A stretch of DNA of 44,683 nt from Lachnospiraceae bacterium. GTDB lineage: Bacteria; Bacillota; Clostridia; Lachnospirales; Lachnospiraceae. Location of the stretch: the NCBI GenBank assembly GCA_020859905.1, contig JAJBVI010000160.1, positions 1-44,683 of the forward strand. Direction: 5' to 3'. Under the pieces are notes generated by a model, which saw nothing but the letters and a program-made list of their open reading frames with translations, was not told the origin of the DNA and did not search any database. The translations under genes were made by a program, and so were the position numbers. Below are positions 9,189-19,845 of the stretch, in pieces (positions within the stretch are counted from its first letter, which is position 1; each line of letters opens with the position of its first letter).

Positions 9189-11522
9189 TCAGGCCGTCGT
9201 CCGCTCTATATCAAAGATATTCTCAATCTGCCTCAGTTTCTCCGTCAGGGAAGTCAGCTCATCCTTTCCTTTTGTATGGAAGGAAACCGTGATCGTCGCC
9301 ACGTTCTTCTTGCTGGTGCGTGAATTAATCGTGACAATATCAATTCCCCGCTCCGTGAATATCTTAGAGATGTCTACCAGCAGGCCGGTCCGGTTATTCG
9401 CAAAAACCTTGAGTTCGGCCAGATAATTGCCGTGGCCGGTCTCCTCGTCCGCGGCGCCGGACTGCCACTCCGCGTTGATCAGGCGTTCCCGGTCCATCGT
9501 CGGAAGCCGGATGATATTCAGGCAGTCCGTGCGGTGGATAGACACGCCTCTTCCCCTCGTCACGAACCCGACGATCTCATCTCCCGGCACCGGGTTGCAG
9601 CATTTTGAAAAATGCACGGCCACGTCCGCAATACCCTGCACAATAATGCCGCTCTTTTTCTTTGCGGCATTCTCAGCGGAAACCTTTTCGCGGCTGTCGC
9701 CCGCGCCCTCCAGAACCTGCGTATCCGTTATCTTTGCCCGGAGTTCCTTTTTCCGCTCCTCTACCATACGGTTGATAATCTGAGCTTCCCGGAGTCCGCC
9801 GTGGCCCACAGCGGCCAGCACGGATTCCCAGTCCCGGAAGCCGTATTTCTTCTGTACCTTTTCCCGGTAGAAAGGTTTGTTGATCTCGGGAAGGCTGATC
9901 CCCTTCGCCTTACAGTAATTCACCAGCATATCCCGGCCGCGCTGGATATTCTCCTCCTTAAACTCATGACGGAACCACTGGTTTATCTTGTTGCGCGCCT
10001 GCGAGCTTTTCACGATATTCAGCCAGTCCCGGCTGGGACCTTTGGAATTCGCCGATGTCACAACCTCGATCTGGTCGCCGTTGCAGATCCTGTAATCGAT
10101 GGGAACGAGCTTTCCGTTGACCTTCGCGCCGACCATTTTATTGCCCACCGCACTGTGGATGCTGTAGGCAAAATCAATCGTCGTCGCCCCCATAGGCAGT
10201 GATTTTACATCACCGTTGGGTGTGAAACAAAATACCGAATCAGAAAACAGGTCGAGATCTGTCTTCAGCAGGCTCATAAACTCCTTATTGTCCGAAGTGC
10301 CCTGCTGCCACTCCAGGATCTGGCGCAGCCAGCTCAGCTTCGCCTCCTCACCGACAATGGCGTTGCCGTTATTCGCCTCTTTATACTTCCAATGTGCGGC
10401 GATACCATACTCCGCCGTGCGATGCATCTCCTCCGTCCGGATCTGGATCTCGAACGGCTTGCCTCCCGGTCCGATCAATGTCGTGTGGAGCGACTGGTAC
10501 ATATTCAGCTTCGGCATGGCGATATAATCCTTGAATCGGCCGGGAATCGGCGTGTAGTTCTCGTGGATGACGCCGAGCGCCGCGTAACAGTCCTTTACAT
10601 CCTCCACAATAATGCGGATCGCGAACAGATCATAGATCTGATCCAGGGTCTTGTTCTGATTCACCATCTTCTTATATATACTGAAAAAATGCTTGGCGCG
10701 GCCCATGATACTGGCACGAATCCCCGCCTCCAGGATGATCTGGCTTACCTCCGATACCAGAGAATTGATGTACTCCTCGCGGACGGACTTCCGCTCCGCC
10801 ACCTGTTTTACCAGATCATAATAAGCCTCCGGTTCCAGATATTTGAGAGCCAGGTCATCCAGTTCAATCTTTATTTTGGAAATGCCGAGACGCTGCGCAA
10901 TGGGAGCATAGATATCCATCGTCTCCCTCGCCTTTTCCCGCTGCTTCTCCAGCTTCATAAACTGCAGCGTCCGCATATTGTGAAGACGATCCGCCAGCTT
11001 GATGATGATGACGCGGATATCCTGCGCCATAGCCAGAAACATCTTGCGCAGGTTCTCCGCCTGCACCTCGATCTTGTCCGTATCATACGACAGCTGTCCC
11101 AGCTTCGTGACGCCGTCCACCAGAAGCGCGACATCCGAGCCGAACTGCTCAGTGATCTCATCATCCGTCAGAACCGTGTCCTCCACCACATCGTGCAGCA
11201 GACCTGCCACGATCGTCTCCTTATCCATCTCCAGCTCCGCCAGGATGATCGCCACGTACAGCGGATGGATGATATAGGGTTCGCCGGATTTCCGCGCCTG
11301 TTCTGCGTGGGCATCCCGGGCGATCCGGTATGCCCGCTCCACCATCGTCGTATCCTCGGACGGATGATATTTATGAATGCTGTCAATCAACTGTCCATAC
11401 AGCTCCTGCGGTTCCACAAAATCACGGATCTGCACAATCGGTTCCGGATCGGGTATCGCAATATTTTCCTTCTGCAGTGCACACTCATCTTTTGCCGCGG
11501 CAATTACTTTTTCTGTATCCAT
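9189..11522 (-). CDS. RelA/SpoT-family (p)ppGpp synthetase/hydrolase
   Basis: HD motif LLHDVVEDT, synthetase domain, TGS domain, ACT domain; probable start ATG 11522 after GGTGAG. Confidence 0.95.
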   Translation of the reverse strand: MDTEKVIAAAKDECALQKENIAIPDPEPIVQIRDFVEPQELYGQLIDSIHKYHPSEDTTMVERAYRIARDAHAEQARKSGEPYIIHPLYVAIILAELEMDKETIVAGLLHDVVEDTVLTDDEITEQFGSDVALLVDGVTKLGQLSYDTDKIEVQAENLRKMFLAMAQDIRVIIIKLADRLHNMRTLQFMKLEKQREKARETMDIYAPIAQRLGISKIKIELDDLALKYLEPEAYYDLVKQVAERKSVREEYINSLVSEVSQIILEAGIRASIMGRAKHFFSIYKKMVNQNKTLDQIYDLFAIRIIVEDVKDCYAALGVIHENYTPIPGRFKDYIAMPKLNMYQSLHTTLIGPGGKPFEIQIRTEEMHRTAEYGIAAHWKYKEANNGNAIVGEEAKLSWLRQILEWQQGTSDNKEFMSLLKTDLDLFSDSVFCFTPNGDVKSLPMGATTIDFAYSIHSAVGNKMVGAKVNGKLVPIDYRICNGDQIEVVTSANSKGPSRDWLNIVKSSQARNKINQWFRHEFKEENIQRGRDMLVNYCKAKGISLPEINKPFYREKVQKKYGFRDWESVLAAVGHGGLREAQIINRMVEERKKELRAKITDTQVLEGAGDSREKVSAENAAKKKSGIIVQGIADVAVHFSKCCNPVPGDEIVGFVTRGRGVSIHRTDCLNIIRLPTMDRERLINAEWQSGAADEETGHGNYLAELKVFANNRTGLLVDISKIFTERGIDIVTINSRTSKKNVATITVSFHTKGKDELTSLTEKLRQIENIFDIERTTA

Positions 11523-11711
11523 AACATTCTCACCTGTATCTGCAGCAAACAATGTAACTGTTCAGTACCTTCACAGTTGCAAAATCATACTCTCTTTTCG
11601 CCTATATTCTTGAATTATAAATAAATTATGAAAAAAATGCAACAATTCCCCTTCTCTTTTTCGTTCTTATTGCAATACATCCCATTTTCGGGTAGAATAT
11701 AGGGAAAGCCG

Positions 11712-11792
11712 GCACACATCGCAGAGCACGGTACGATCACGATCTGCGGCAGCGTGTCAGGAGAAAACACTGCACGCATCGCAGAGCACAGT
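11712..11792. repeat. Direct repeat GCACRCATCGCAGAGCACRGT (period 60 bp) upstream of the PPIase gene
   Basis: Two 21-bp copies at 11712 and 11772 with two mismatches. Confidence 0.75.
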
Positions 11793-11893
11793 CTGCGAAC
11801 CGCAGCGGGCAGAATCAAACCCGCAGATGGAATATATCGTAGAATATTACGATATGCTGGCTGCGGGCATCAGAATACAGGAGGAGACATACT

Positions 11894-12415
11894 ATGACAC
11901 AGAATCCCATTGTAACGATTGAGATGGAAAACGGCGACATCATGAAAGCGGAACTCTATCCGGAGATCGCCCCGAACACGGTAAACAATTTTATCTCCCT
12001 TGTAAAAAAGGGCTTTTATGACGGAGTCATCTTCCACAGAGTCATCGCGGGTTTTATGATCCAGGGCGGCGACCCGGACGGACGGGGCACCGGCGGACCG
12101 GGCTACTGCATCAGGGGAGAGTTCTCGGGCAACGGCTTTAAGAACGACCTGAAACATACGCCGGGCGTTCTCTCCATGGCGCGCGCCATGCCGAAGGACT
12201 CCGCCGGAAGCCAGTTCTTCATCATGCATGAGACCTCGCCTCATCTGGACGGCGAGTATGCCGCATTCGGCAAAGTGATCGAAGGAATGGATGTTGTGAA
12301 CAAAATCGCCTCCGCCAGAACGGACTGGGGCGACAAACCGCTTGAAAAACAGATGATGCGGCAGGTGACTGTTGAAACATTCGGCGCGGACTATCCGGAA
12401 CCGGAGAAGTGCTGA
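11894..12415 (+). CDS. Cyclophilin-type peptidyl-prolyl cis-trans isomerase
   Basis: FHRVIAGFMIQGGDPDGRGTGGPGY, LSMARA, GSQFFIMH, FGKVIEGMDVV. Confidence 0.95.
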   Translation: MTQNPIVTIEMENGDIMKAELYPEIAPNTVNNFISLVKKGFYDGVIFHRVIAGFMIQGGDPDGRGTGGPGYCIRGEFSGNGFKNDLKHTPGVLSMARAMPKDSAGSQFFIMHETSPHLDGEYAAFGKVIEGMDVVNKIASARTDWGDKPLEKQMMRQVTVETFGADYPEPEKC

Positions 12416-12446
12416 GTTCCCGATAAACAGACAGGTCTCCATACAC

Positions 12447-13025
12447 TCATCTGCGTCTCCGCCTCGCCCTGCGTGCCCGGCGCCTGTATTCTTTCCCGCC
12501 GAACAGCCAGAAGATCACCAGACCGATCAGGAACCCGATGATCGCACCGCAGATCACGTCGCTCGGATAATGCACGCCCACATACAGGCGCGAGAGCGAG
12601 AGCAGACACGCCAGAACAAGGCACGGCCATCCCACCCACTTTCTGCAGCTTTTGCTGATCACGGTGGCGGCCGCAAATCCCGCGGAGGCATGTCCGGACG
12701 GGAAGGAATACCCATCCACTGCCCCCAGCAGACTGGTCAGCCCGCTGACGACCTCGTAAGGGCGAATCCGCGCTACATAGTTTTTCAGAAGGAGATTCGT
12801 TATACACAGGGAAACCGCAAGCGCCGCTATGGACAATACGCCTGCCCTGCGTGTCCTTCCCGGAATCAGGAGCAGGACAGAGATCACAATCCAGATAAGC
12901 CCGGCATTCCCCAGTTTTGTAAACCGAATCACCCAGGGCGTCAGCGCATCCGGCCGAAGATGATTCTGTATAAACAACAGAATCCATCCGTCTATGTTCT
13001 GTACCACATTCAGAATCGCTTCCAT
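12447..13025 (-). CDS. PAP2-family phosphatase, membrane protein
   Basis: KNYVARIRPYE, YSFPSGHASAGFAAA, SRLYVGVHYPSDVICG. Confidence 0.9.
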   Translation of the reverse strand: MEAILNVVQNIDGWILLFIQNHLRPDALTPWVIRFTKLGNAGLIWIVISVLLLIPGRTRRAGVLSIAALAVSLCITNLLLKNYVARIRPYEVVSGLTSLLGAVDGYSFPSGHASAGFAAATVISKSCRKWVGWPCLVLACLLSLSRLYVGVHYPSDVICGAIIGFLIGLVIFWLFGGKEYRRRARRARRRRR

Positions 13026-13050
13026 ATACAGGTCCTCCCGCCCGTCTCCG

Positions 13051-13081
13051 TCAGGAACTGTTCAGAAATAACAGTTCCTGA
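13051..13081. repeat. Short palindromic intergenic element TCAGGAACTGTT-cagaaat-AACAGTTCCTGA
   Basis: Perfect 12-bp stem, 7-nt loop; related sequences at 19558-19626 and 27027-27057. Confidence 0.85.
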
Positions 13082-13180
13082 CTCTCAGTTTCGCTCCTGC
13101 AAGCCGGAGCCATCAGAATCCGGCAACCCGCATGTCCCCGCAATGTCCTCCGGCATCCGCGGTATACCGCAGAAAAATCA

Positions 13181-15076
13181 TCAGAACTTAAAAACCGCTA
13201 TGCCGTAGGGATCCAGGGGAAACGCGAAGGAATACTTTCTCCCGTCACAGTCCTGCGCATCCGCCATATAAACCTCAGCCCGGCTCTCCCCGCTGCCGCC
13301 GAACCGCTCCTCCGAGCCGTCCAGCACGAGCGTGTATCTCTTTTTTTTCGGTACGCCGACCCGGTAATCCTCCCGCGCCACCGGGGAGAAATTAATCACA
13401 AACAGCAGGTTGTTCCTGCCCGTCTTCCCGTGACGCACGAAACTGAAAATATTGCGGAAACAATCGTCGGCATTGATCCACTCAAAGCCCTCCGGGTGAT
13501 CATCCAGCTGGTACATAGCCGGGTATTTCAGATACAGCCGGTTCAGCTCCTTCACGAAATCGCGAAGATGCACATGCTCCGGCACCTCCAGCAGATCCCA
13601 GTCCAGCTCGCGCTCCTCGCTCCACTCCCGCAGCTGTCCGAACTCGCCGCCCATAAACAGCAGCTTTTTGCCCGGATGTCCCATCATGTAGGCGTATCCG
13701 CACATGAGATTCCGGAACTTGTCAATGCCGAGTCCCGGCATCTTATTTAACATGGAACACTTCAGGTGAACAACCTCGTCATGGGAAAGCACCAGGATAT
13801 ACTTTTCACTGTAGTTGTAGCTCATGGCAAATGTCATCTTGTTGTGGTTGTCTTTCCGGAAATACGGATCCAGCTTCATGTAATCCAGAAAATCATGCAT
13901 CCAGCCCATATTCCATTTGTAAGAGAAATTCAGACCGTCGTCTACCACATTCCCCGTCACCCGGGGCCATGCGGTCGACTCCTCCGCGATCATCACCGCG
14001 CCGTTGTTTCTGCCGCAGATCAGCGTGTTCAGGTGTTTGAACAGCTCGATCGCCTCGAGATTTTCATTGCCGCCGTATTTATTAGCCACCCACTGGCCGT
14101 CCTTTTTCCCGTAATCCAGGTACAGCATAGAAGCCACCGCGTCTACGCGGAGCCCGTCCACATGGTACTGTTCCACCCACATCAGGGCGCTTCCGAGGAG
14201 GAAGTTTTTGACCTCCGTTTTGCCGTAATCGAAGATCTTCGTACCCCAGTCCGGGTGTTCGCCCTTTCTGGTGTCCGCGTATTCATACAGGCAGGTGCCG
14301 TCAAACTCTGCCAGTCCGTGGGCATCGCGCGGGAAATGCGCCGGCACCCAGTCGAGAATGACGCCGATTTTTTTCTTGTGAAGATAATTGACCATCCACG
14401 CGAAATCCTCCGGCGAGCCGTAACGGGAGGTCGGCGCATAATAACCGGTCACCTGATATCCCCAGGATCCGTCAAAGGGGTACTCGGACATGCCCATCAG
14501 TTCCACATGGGTGTATCCCATCTCATGGACATACGCGGCAAGCTCTACCGCCATCTCACGGTATGTATAGAAACCACTGTCCTTTTCATAACCGGCATGG
14601 CGCTTCCAGGAACCCGGATGAACTTCATAAATGTTCATCGGTTTTTCATAAATATTCCGGGTGTTGATCCGCTCTCTCATCCAGACATCGTCCGACCATC
14701 TGAGTTTGCTGATATCCGCCACGCGGGAGGCCGTACCCGGACGAAGCTCCGCGTAATTCGCGTACGGGTCTGCCTTGTACAGCTTCCGGCCATCCTTTGT
14801 CTCGATCAGATATTTATACAGATCTCCTTTTCGCGCCTCCGGAACAAACAATTCATATATGCCGTTTGGTTCGAGACGTTTCATCTCATTTTTTGTTTCA
14901 TCCCAGCCGCTGAAAGTTCCGATCACACGCACCGATTCCGCGTTCGGCGCCCACACGGCAAAGCTGACGCCGGAAACCCGTCCGCGTTTTTCCGGATGCG
15001 CCCCCAGTTTCCTGTAAATATCATAGTGAACCCCCGTCCCAAATAAATACATATCATACTCAGTAATATTCCCCAT
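13181..15076 (-). CDS. glgB: 1,4-alpha-glucan branching enzyme (CBM48 + GH13)
   Basis: YEVHPGSWKRH, DWVPAHFPRDAHGLAEFDGT, DGLRVDAVASMLYLDY, MIAEESTAWP, LSHDEVVH. Confidence 0.95.
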   Translation of the reverse strand: MGNITEYDMYLFGTGVHYDIYRKLGAHPEKRGRVSGVSFAVWAPNAESVRVIGTFSGWDETKNEMKRLEPNGIYELFVPEARKGDLYKYLIETKDGRKLYKADPYANYAELRPGTASRVADISKLRWSDDVWMRERINTRNIYEKPMNIYEVHPGSWKRHAGYEKDSGFYTYREMAVELAAYVHEMGYTHVELMGMSEYPFDGSWGYQVTGYYAPTSRYGSPEDFAWMVNYLHKKKIGVILDWVPAHFPRDAHGLAEFDGTCLYEYADTRKGEHPDWGTKIFDYGKTEVKNFLLGSALMWVEQYHVDGLRVDAVASMLYLDYGKKDGQWVANKYGGNENLEAIELFKHLNTLICGRNNGAVMIAEESTAWPRVTGNVVDDGLNFSYKWNMGWMHDFLDYMKLDPYFRKDNHNKMTFAMSYNYSEKYILVLSHDEVVHLKCSMLNKMPGLGIDKFRNLMCGYAYMMGHPGKKLLFMGGEFGQLREWSEERELDWDLLEVPEHVHLRDFVKELNRLYLKYPAMYQLDDHPEGFEWINADDCFRNIFSFVRHGKTGRNNLLFVINFSPVAREDYRVGVPKKKRYTLVLDGSEERFGGSGESRAEVYMADAQDCDGRKYSFAFPLDPYGIAVFKF

Positions 15077-15130
15077 TTCATATGCCTCCTGCTAATGTAG
15101 TCAGATCATGAATCTGCCGTGCTTAAAAAC

Positions 15131-17953
15131 TCACGCAAAATCATTCTCTCTCAGAATCAGATAATCATTCTCATCATATTTTTTGGTAAACAGCTTTCTG
15201 AGGCCGCGTCCCTCCGCGCTCACGATCGCCTGATCCACGATTTCCTTGACCTCGGCGATCGTTGTCGGATGATCCAGCTTCTGAATATTATTAATCCGGT
15301 TATACAGCGCCAGAACACCTATCTCCTCGATCACACACTCCATCTCCAGCGCATAGGCTTTGCCGAAGACAACCAGCTCATCGATGGTAAAGACAGGTAT
15401 CTTTACCTTTCCTGTAAATTTCTTCGCGAAAGAAAAATCCAGATCCATCGCGCGGCGTATGCCGGCGCTGTCATCCTCCAGAATAACAACCATGCCCTGC
15501 GTATTCCGCTCCATAATCTGTGACATTCGGGCCACCGTCGCCTTTGTCAGCTCGCCGGCTCTGTCAACGATCAGGTAACCGCCTGCCAGTTTCGGGACAA
15601 GCGCCGCAAAATCCTTTGTGTTCAGAGAAGCTGCGCTGATCTTGCCGATCTTTGCATCCTCATTCCCGGCAATCCTCTGGATTGCCTTGATCAGACTGGT
15701 GGCAAGAACGGTCTTCCCGCTGCCTTCCTCACCCTGAATGAGCAGATTGCCCCTCAGGGATGTGATGGCATTGCTCTTATATCGGACGGCATCCTCTAAA
15801 ATCTGCTCGATCTGCTCCTGCATGCCCGGAACCGGAAGGAAATAGGAAAACAGCTGTCGGTTCTCTTCTGTCATTACGCCTGCATCCGTTCCCTCCTCCG
15901 CACGCTCAGCGGCATCATCCGGAACCGGTTCATCAATCAGTTCCTCCGGCGTAATCAGATCGGGAAGCTCTTCCTGCTCCGAGGCAGGCATTTTCTCCGC
16001 CGATATACCGCCGCTGACCGGCACCTCCACAGAAGCATTCTCCATCATCATACGCGTAGCGGAAGCCAGAAGCTTTTCGAGTTCTTCATCCTCGGACGGG
16101 GATTCGAATTTCGGAGACTCCGCGACGGGAAGCACGGTTTTTTCGTAAGATGCCATATCCGGCATCTCCCGTGTCGCCGCGGCGGACACTTCTGCGTTCT
16201 CTTTTGCGGATACCTCCTCCAAAGCCGCCTCCTTCTGTCTTCCGACTGTCACTTTATCCGCATCCCCGGCAGTTACTCCTGCTTCGCTGCCGGCCGATAC
16301 ATCTTCTTCGCCCCGTGCGGTTGTTTCTTCTTCGCTTCCGGCGGTTTCTTTTTCGCCGCCTTCGGCGGTTAATCCTTCTTTGCTGACGGCGGGTACCCCG
16401 GCTTCGCTCCCAACGGCTGTCTCATCAGCATCGCCGATACTCAGCCCCGCCGCGTCCGCGTCGGGTATTCCCTCTGCGCTGCCGGCAGTTACTCCGGCTT
16501 CGCTGCCGGACGTTCCCTCCGCCTCTTTTTTATATGAAGTACTGTCTGATGCCCCGGCTGCGGACGGTTGTTTCGGAATCTGCCCCTCCTCGGACGCAAT
16601 CGCATCACCGGAACTCTTCTCCTCCCCCGGCGCAATCGCATCACCGGAACTCTTCTCCTCCCCGGCAGCAATCGCGCCACCGGCATTCTTCTCCTCTCCC
16701 GCCGCTGCCGGCACGTCCGGAATCAGCTCTGCGGCAACCGTCTCCGGCGCTTCCGGTATATCCTTGCCCGGCGTAGCGGAAAGAAGAGGGAACAGCGCCT
16801 GAAGCCGCGCCATGATATCATTTGCCTCTGCTAAAGCCTGCTCCTTTGCCATATCCAGTTTCTTCTGCTCTGCGGCCGCGATAGCCGCCTCCGCAGCGTG
16901 CTTCGTCTTCTCCCACTCGGTCAGCACTTCCTCTATGCTCATCTGTCCGGCAACCTGCTGCTCGTCGATCGTACTTTCCGGAATTTGCAGACGGATCTGT
17001 CCGTCCGCGTCCTCCTCCAGAAGTTCTTTAAAATCCGCTTTCAGATCCTCATCCACCTGTTCATTAATCTTATCCCGGTCGAAAACCGATCCGTCCTCTT
17101 TCCCGGACTCCGCATTCAGATACGGAATGTCCTGAACAATCTTTTTGATCGCGGCCATAGAATCCTTGACCGTCTCCTTCTCTGTGGCAGACATGATCTG
17201 CGCCATGCTCTTCGCAAGCTCCTCCTGCAGATTTTGTGTATTAAACTTGCTGGCTGTCACCTTAATCTCGGGAAGTCCGCTTTCTGCGGAGATATTTGCC
17301 TCGACCTTTTTCGGAACATTCACCTCGACCATCCCCCTGCGGGAACGCAGCTTCCGGTATTTCTCCTCCTGGGAAACTGTCAGAGGCTGAAAGCTGCGTT
17401 TTAAATCCAGCGCTTTCTCAACATAATCTCCCTCGCCAAACCACAGAACCAGCTCATCACAGGTCGCCACGCACTTCTCCCGCATGCCGGCCTGTCCGTA
17501 CAGTGCGGCAAGCTCATAGGCCCATATTTCAGTGTATTCTTTTTCTTTAAACTCCTCCAGGATGGCGATGCGGTCACTCAGGGGAGCATCCTTTAAACAG
17601 CTGATCTTGTAGGCGAATATATAGCGCTGATTGTCCTTGGGCGAAACCTCCAGGAACTCCTGATAATACTCCTCCGCTTCCGCCGTATTCTTTGACTTGA
17701 TCGCTATGTCAACCAGACGGCTGACAATATTCCTCCCGATGGAAGAATGGTCATAGGCCTGCAGCAAAACATCTTTGCAGGCATCATACTGTTCTGTTTT
17801 CTCATAGATCTGCGACACCATAATCAGTGTCCTGGAGCTGCGTACCTTCTTCCAGTTGATCGAGTTCGCGATCTCCGCCGCCGTCTCATAGTCCTCTGCC
17901 TCCACCAGATTTTTCAGCTGATCCAGCTTTAAATTGTATTCATATTTATCCAC
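15131..17953 (-). CDS. Large protein: N-terminal TPR-like region, long low-complexity linker, C-terminal P-loop (AAA-like) domain
   Basis: Walker A GEEGSGKTV, GYLIVDRAGEL Walker-B-like region; GTG start at 17953 after GAGGTGG. Linker contains 12-aa repeats GEEKSSGDAIAx. Confidence 0.7.
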   Translation of the reverse strand: MDKYEYNLKLDQLKNLVEAEDYETAAEIANSINWKKVRSSRTLIMVSQIYEKTEQYDACKDVLLQAYDHSSIGRNIVSRLVDIAIKSKNTAEAEEYYQEFLEVSPKDNQRYIFAYKISCLKDAPLSDRIAILEEFKEKEYTEIWAYELAALYGQAGMREKCVATCDELVLWFGEGDYVEKALDLKRSFQPLTVSQEEKYRKLRSRRGMVEVNVPKKVEANISAESGLPEIKVTASKFNTQNLQEELAKSMAQIMSATEKETVKDSMAAIKKIVQDIPYLNAESGKEDGSVFDRDKINEQVDEDLKADFKELLEEDADGQIRLQIPESTIDEQQVAGQMSIEEVLTEWEKTKHAAEAAIAAAEQKKLDMAKEQALAEANDIMARLQALFPLLSATPGKDIPEAPETVAAELIPDVPAAAGEEKNAGGAIAAGEEKSSGDAIAPGEEKSSGDAIASEEGQIPKQPSAAGASDSTSYKKEAEGTSGSEAGVTAGSAEGIPDADAAGLSIGDADETAVGSEAGVPAVSKEGLTAEGGEKETAGSEEETTARGEEDVSAGSEAGVTAGDADKVTVGRQKEAALEEVSAKENAEVSAAATREMPDMASYEKTVLPVAESPKFESPSEDEELEKLLASATRMMMENASVEVPVSGGISAEKMPASEQEELPDLITPEELIDEPVPDDAAERAEEGTDAGVMTEENRQLFSYFLPVPGMQEQIEQILEDAVRYKSNAITSLRGNLLIQGEEGSGKTVLATSLIKAIQRIAGNEDAKIGKISAASLNTKDFAALVPKLAGGYLIVDRAGELTKATVARMSQIMERNTQGMVVILEDDSAGIRRAMDLDFSFAKKFTGKVKIPVFTIDELVVFGKAYALEMECVIEEIGVLALYNRINNIQKLDHPTTIAEVKEIVDQAIVSAEGRGLRKLFTKKYDENDYLILRENDFA
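16590..16700. repeat. 36-bp in-frame tandem repeat (~3 copies) encoding GEEK(S/N)(S/A)G(D/G)AIA(A/P/S)
   Basis: CAATCGCATCACCGGAACTCTTCTCCTCC repeated. Confidence 0.85.
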
Positions 17954-17981
17954 GATTCCACCTCATGTGTATATTGTCTGT

Positions 17982-19528
17982 TCAGGAATCCTCCCCGTCC
18001 TTTTCTTTTGGTTTCCGGAAACAGCTCCGCGGCTGCCTCATCTTCGGGGATCTGCTCACGTGTTCTATGATCCGGTTCGCGGACACATCCACGCGTTCCA
18101 GCCTCACATAAGCCATGGTATCCCGCGGCAGATGCTTCCTCCCGAGAAAATACTCCGCCACGCGCTTGATGATATAATAAATCAGCGCAAAAACCGGTAC
18201 GCCGAATATCATGCCGGCCACGCTGAAGCTCCCGCCGAACAGCAGGATCGCAAACATCACCCAGAACGGACTGAGTCCCGTGGAGTTCCCAAGGATCTTC
18301 GGTCCGATGATATTCCCGTCCACCTGCTGTAAGACCACAATCAGGATCAGGAAATACAAGGCCTGGATCGGGTTCACCAGGAAGATCAGGATCACGCTGG
18401 GGATCGCACCGATGAACGGTCCGAACACCGGAATGATATTCGTCACACCGATGATCACACTGACCAGCACCGCATACGGCAGCTTCATAATATACATGGC
18501 CGTAAAACAGATGCACCCGATGATCAGGGAATCTATGATCTTTCCAATGAAAAATCCGCCGAAAACCTCGTTGGCTCTGTGAAGCACTTCCATCACGGCA
18601 TTGCCGGTCCGCGGTTTAAATATCGCATAGACCAGCTTCTTTGACTGACCGACAAAGCGTTCCTTCGTCATCAGGACATAGACCGCAACGATCAGCCCCA
18701 CAAAAATATTAAACACTAGCTTCACGGCGCTGTACACGCCCTCATAGAGCGCCGTCATAATCTCACCGCCGCGGTTCTGGATATTCGTCTGCAGCCATTC
18801 CTCGATCCACTCAAAGATCTGTTCCGCCAGATTCTCCATCTGGCCGGCCAGCCGCGTATTCCTCATCAGCCGGTTGATCCAGTCCGTCAGGGCTTCCAGC
18901 TTCTCGCTCATCGTGGAAATAAGCTCCTGGATACTGACAACCAGCTGAGGCACGATCATCATGAGAAGCACCACAACGACCGCCAGGAAAACCACCATGG
19001 TGCAGGCAACCGCCAGCCCCCGGACCGTCCTGTCCCGTTTCCGCGTCCGGATCCGCGTATGCGCCCAATCCTGTGCCTGCGTCCGGTCATGTATCGTCTG
19101 ATCCTGCGCCGGTTCCTGCATCTGCATCCGACCCTGCGTCTGTGCCGGTTCCCGCGTATGCGTCCGGCTCCGCTGTCGCACTCGGCTCTCACGGGCGGAC
19201 AGCCGCCTGCGTATGCCGCGCTCGAAAAACTTCATGACCGGATTCAGCAGATATGCCAGAATCAGTCCGATGATGATACCCTGCAGGCTGTTGAGGATAC
19301 TCCCCACGCCGTTGGAAAAGCCATCGAAGCGAAACAGGAAAAAGAAAAGCAGCAGTGAAACAAAAATTACCAGCACCGCCGTCAGCGCCACTGCCAGATA
19401 CGGCCGGATATTCAACGATCCCCGCCCACCTGTCTTTGCTTCACGCGAAGGGTCATCTGCTTCACGCGGCGACCCATCCGGTTCCCGCGATGATTCATCT
19501 TGCTGTCTGCTGTCCGGATCCGATATCA
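17982..19528 (-). CDS. AI-2E family transporter
   Basis: GKIIDSLIIGCICFTAMYIMKLPYAVLVSVIIGVTNIIPVFGPFIGAIPSVILIFLVNP; start 19528 after GGGAGG preferred over the upstream TTG extension. Confidence 0.85.
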
Positions 19529-19557
19529 TAAAAAAGCCAAACCTCCCGAGATCCCTT

Positions 19558-19626
19558 AGGAACTGTTCAGAAATAACTTTACACATTATCCTGCTCAATC
19601 TGCAAAGTTATTTTTGAACAGGTCCT
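19558..19626. repeat. Inverted repeat AGGAACTGTTCAGAAATAACTTT ... AAAGTTATTTTTGAACAGGTCCT
   Basis: 23-bp arms with 2 mismatches; shares AGGAACTGTTCAGAAATAAC with 13053-13072. Confidence 0.85.
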
Positions 19627-19774
19627 TACTGACATGATTGTCTCAATCTTCACATACAAAATCAGTATAACACACTTCTATCCGCTATGACAGACCTGTT
19701 TTTAAAAAATTCTATGAAAAATATAAAATAGAAATAATGTAACTATTTGAAGGTACTGAACTGTTACGAAATAA

Positions 19775-19810
19775 CGAACCCGGCGTGGCCGTAAAACCGC
19801 GCCGGGTTCG
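19775..19810 (-). terminator. Intrinsic-type hairpin downstream of the aconitase-family gene
   Basis: CGAACCCGGCG...CGCCGGGTTCG 11-bp stem; TTATTT follows on the minus strand. Confidence 0.7.
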
Positions 19811-19845
19811 CAATTACAGAAATGGAATTCATGTGCGCCGATGAC

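Noticed and set aside
10392-11624. 410-aa plus-strand ORF
   Set aside because: Antisense shadow of relA/spoT; no RBS or family resemblance, product of GC-rich codon usage.
12372-13208. 278-aa plus-strand ORF
   Set aside because: Opposite-strand shadow of the PAP2 gene with low-complexity translation.
13766-15046. 426-aa plus-strand ORF
   Set aside because: Antisense shadow of glgB.
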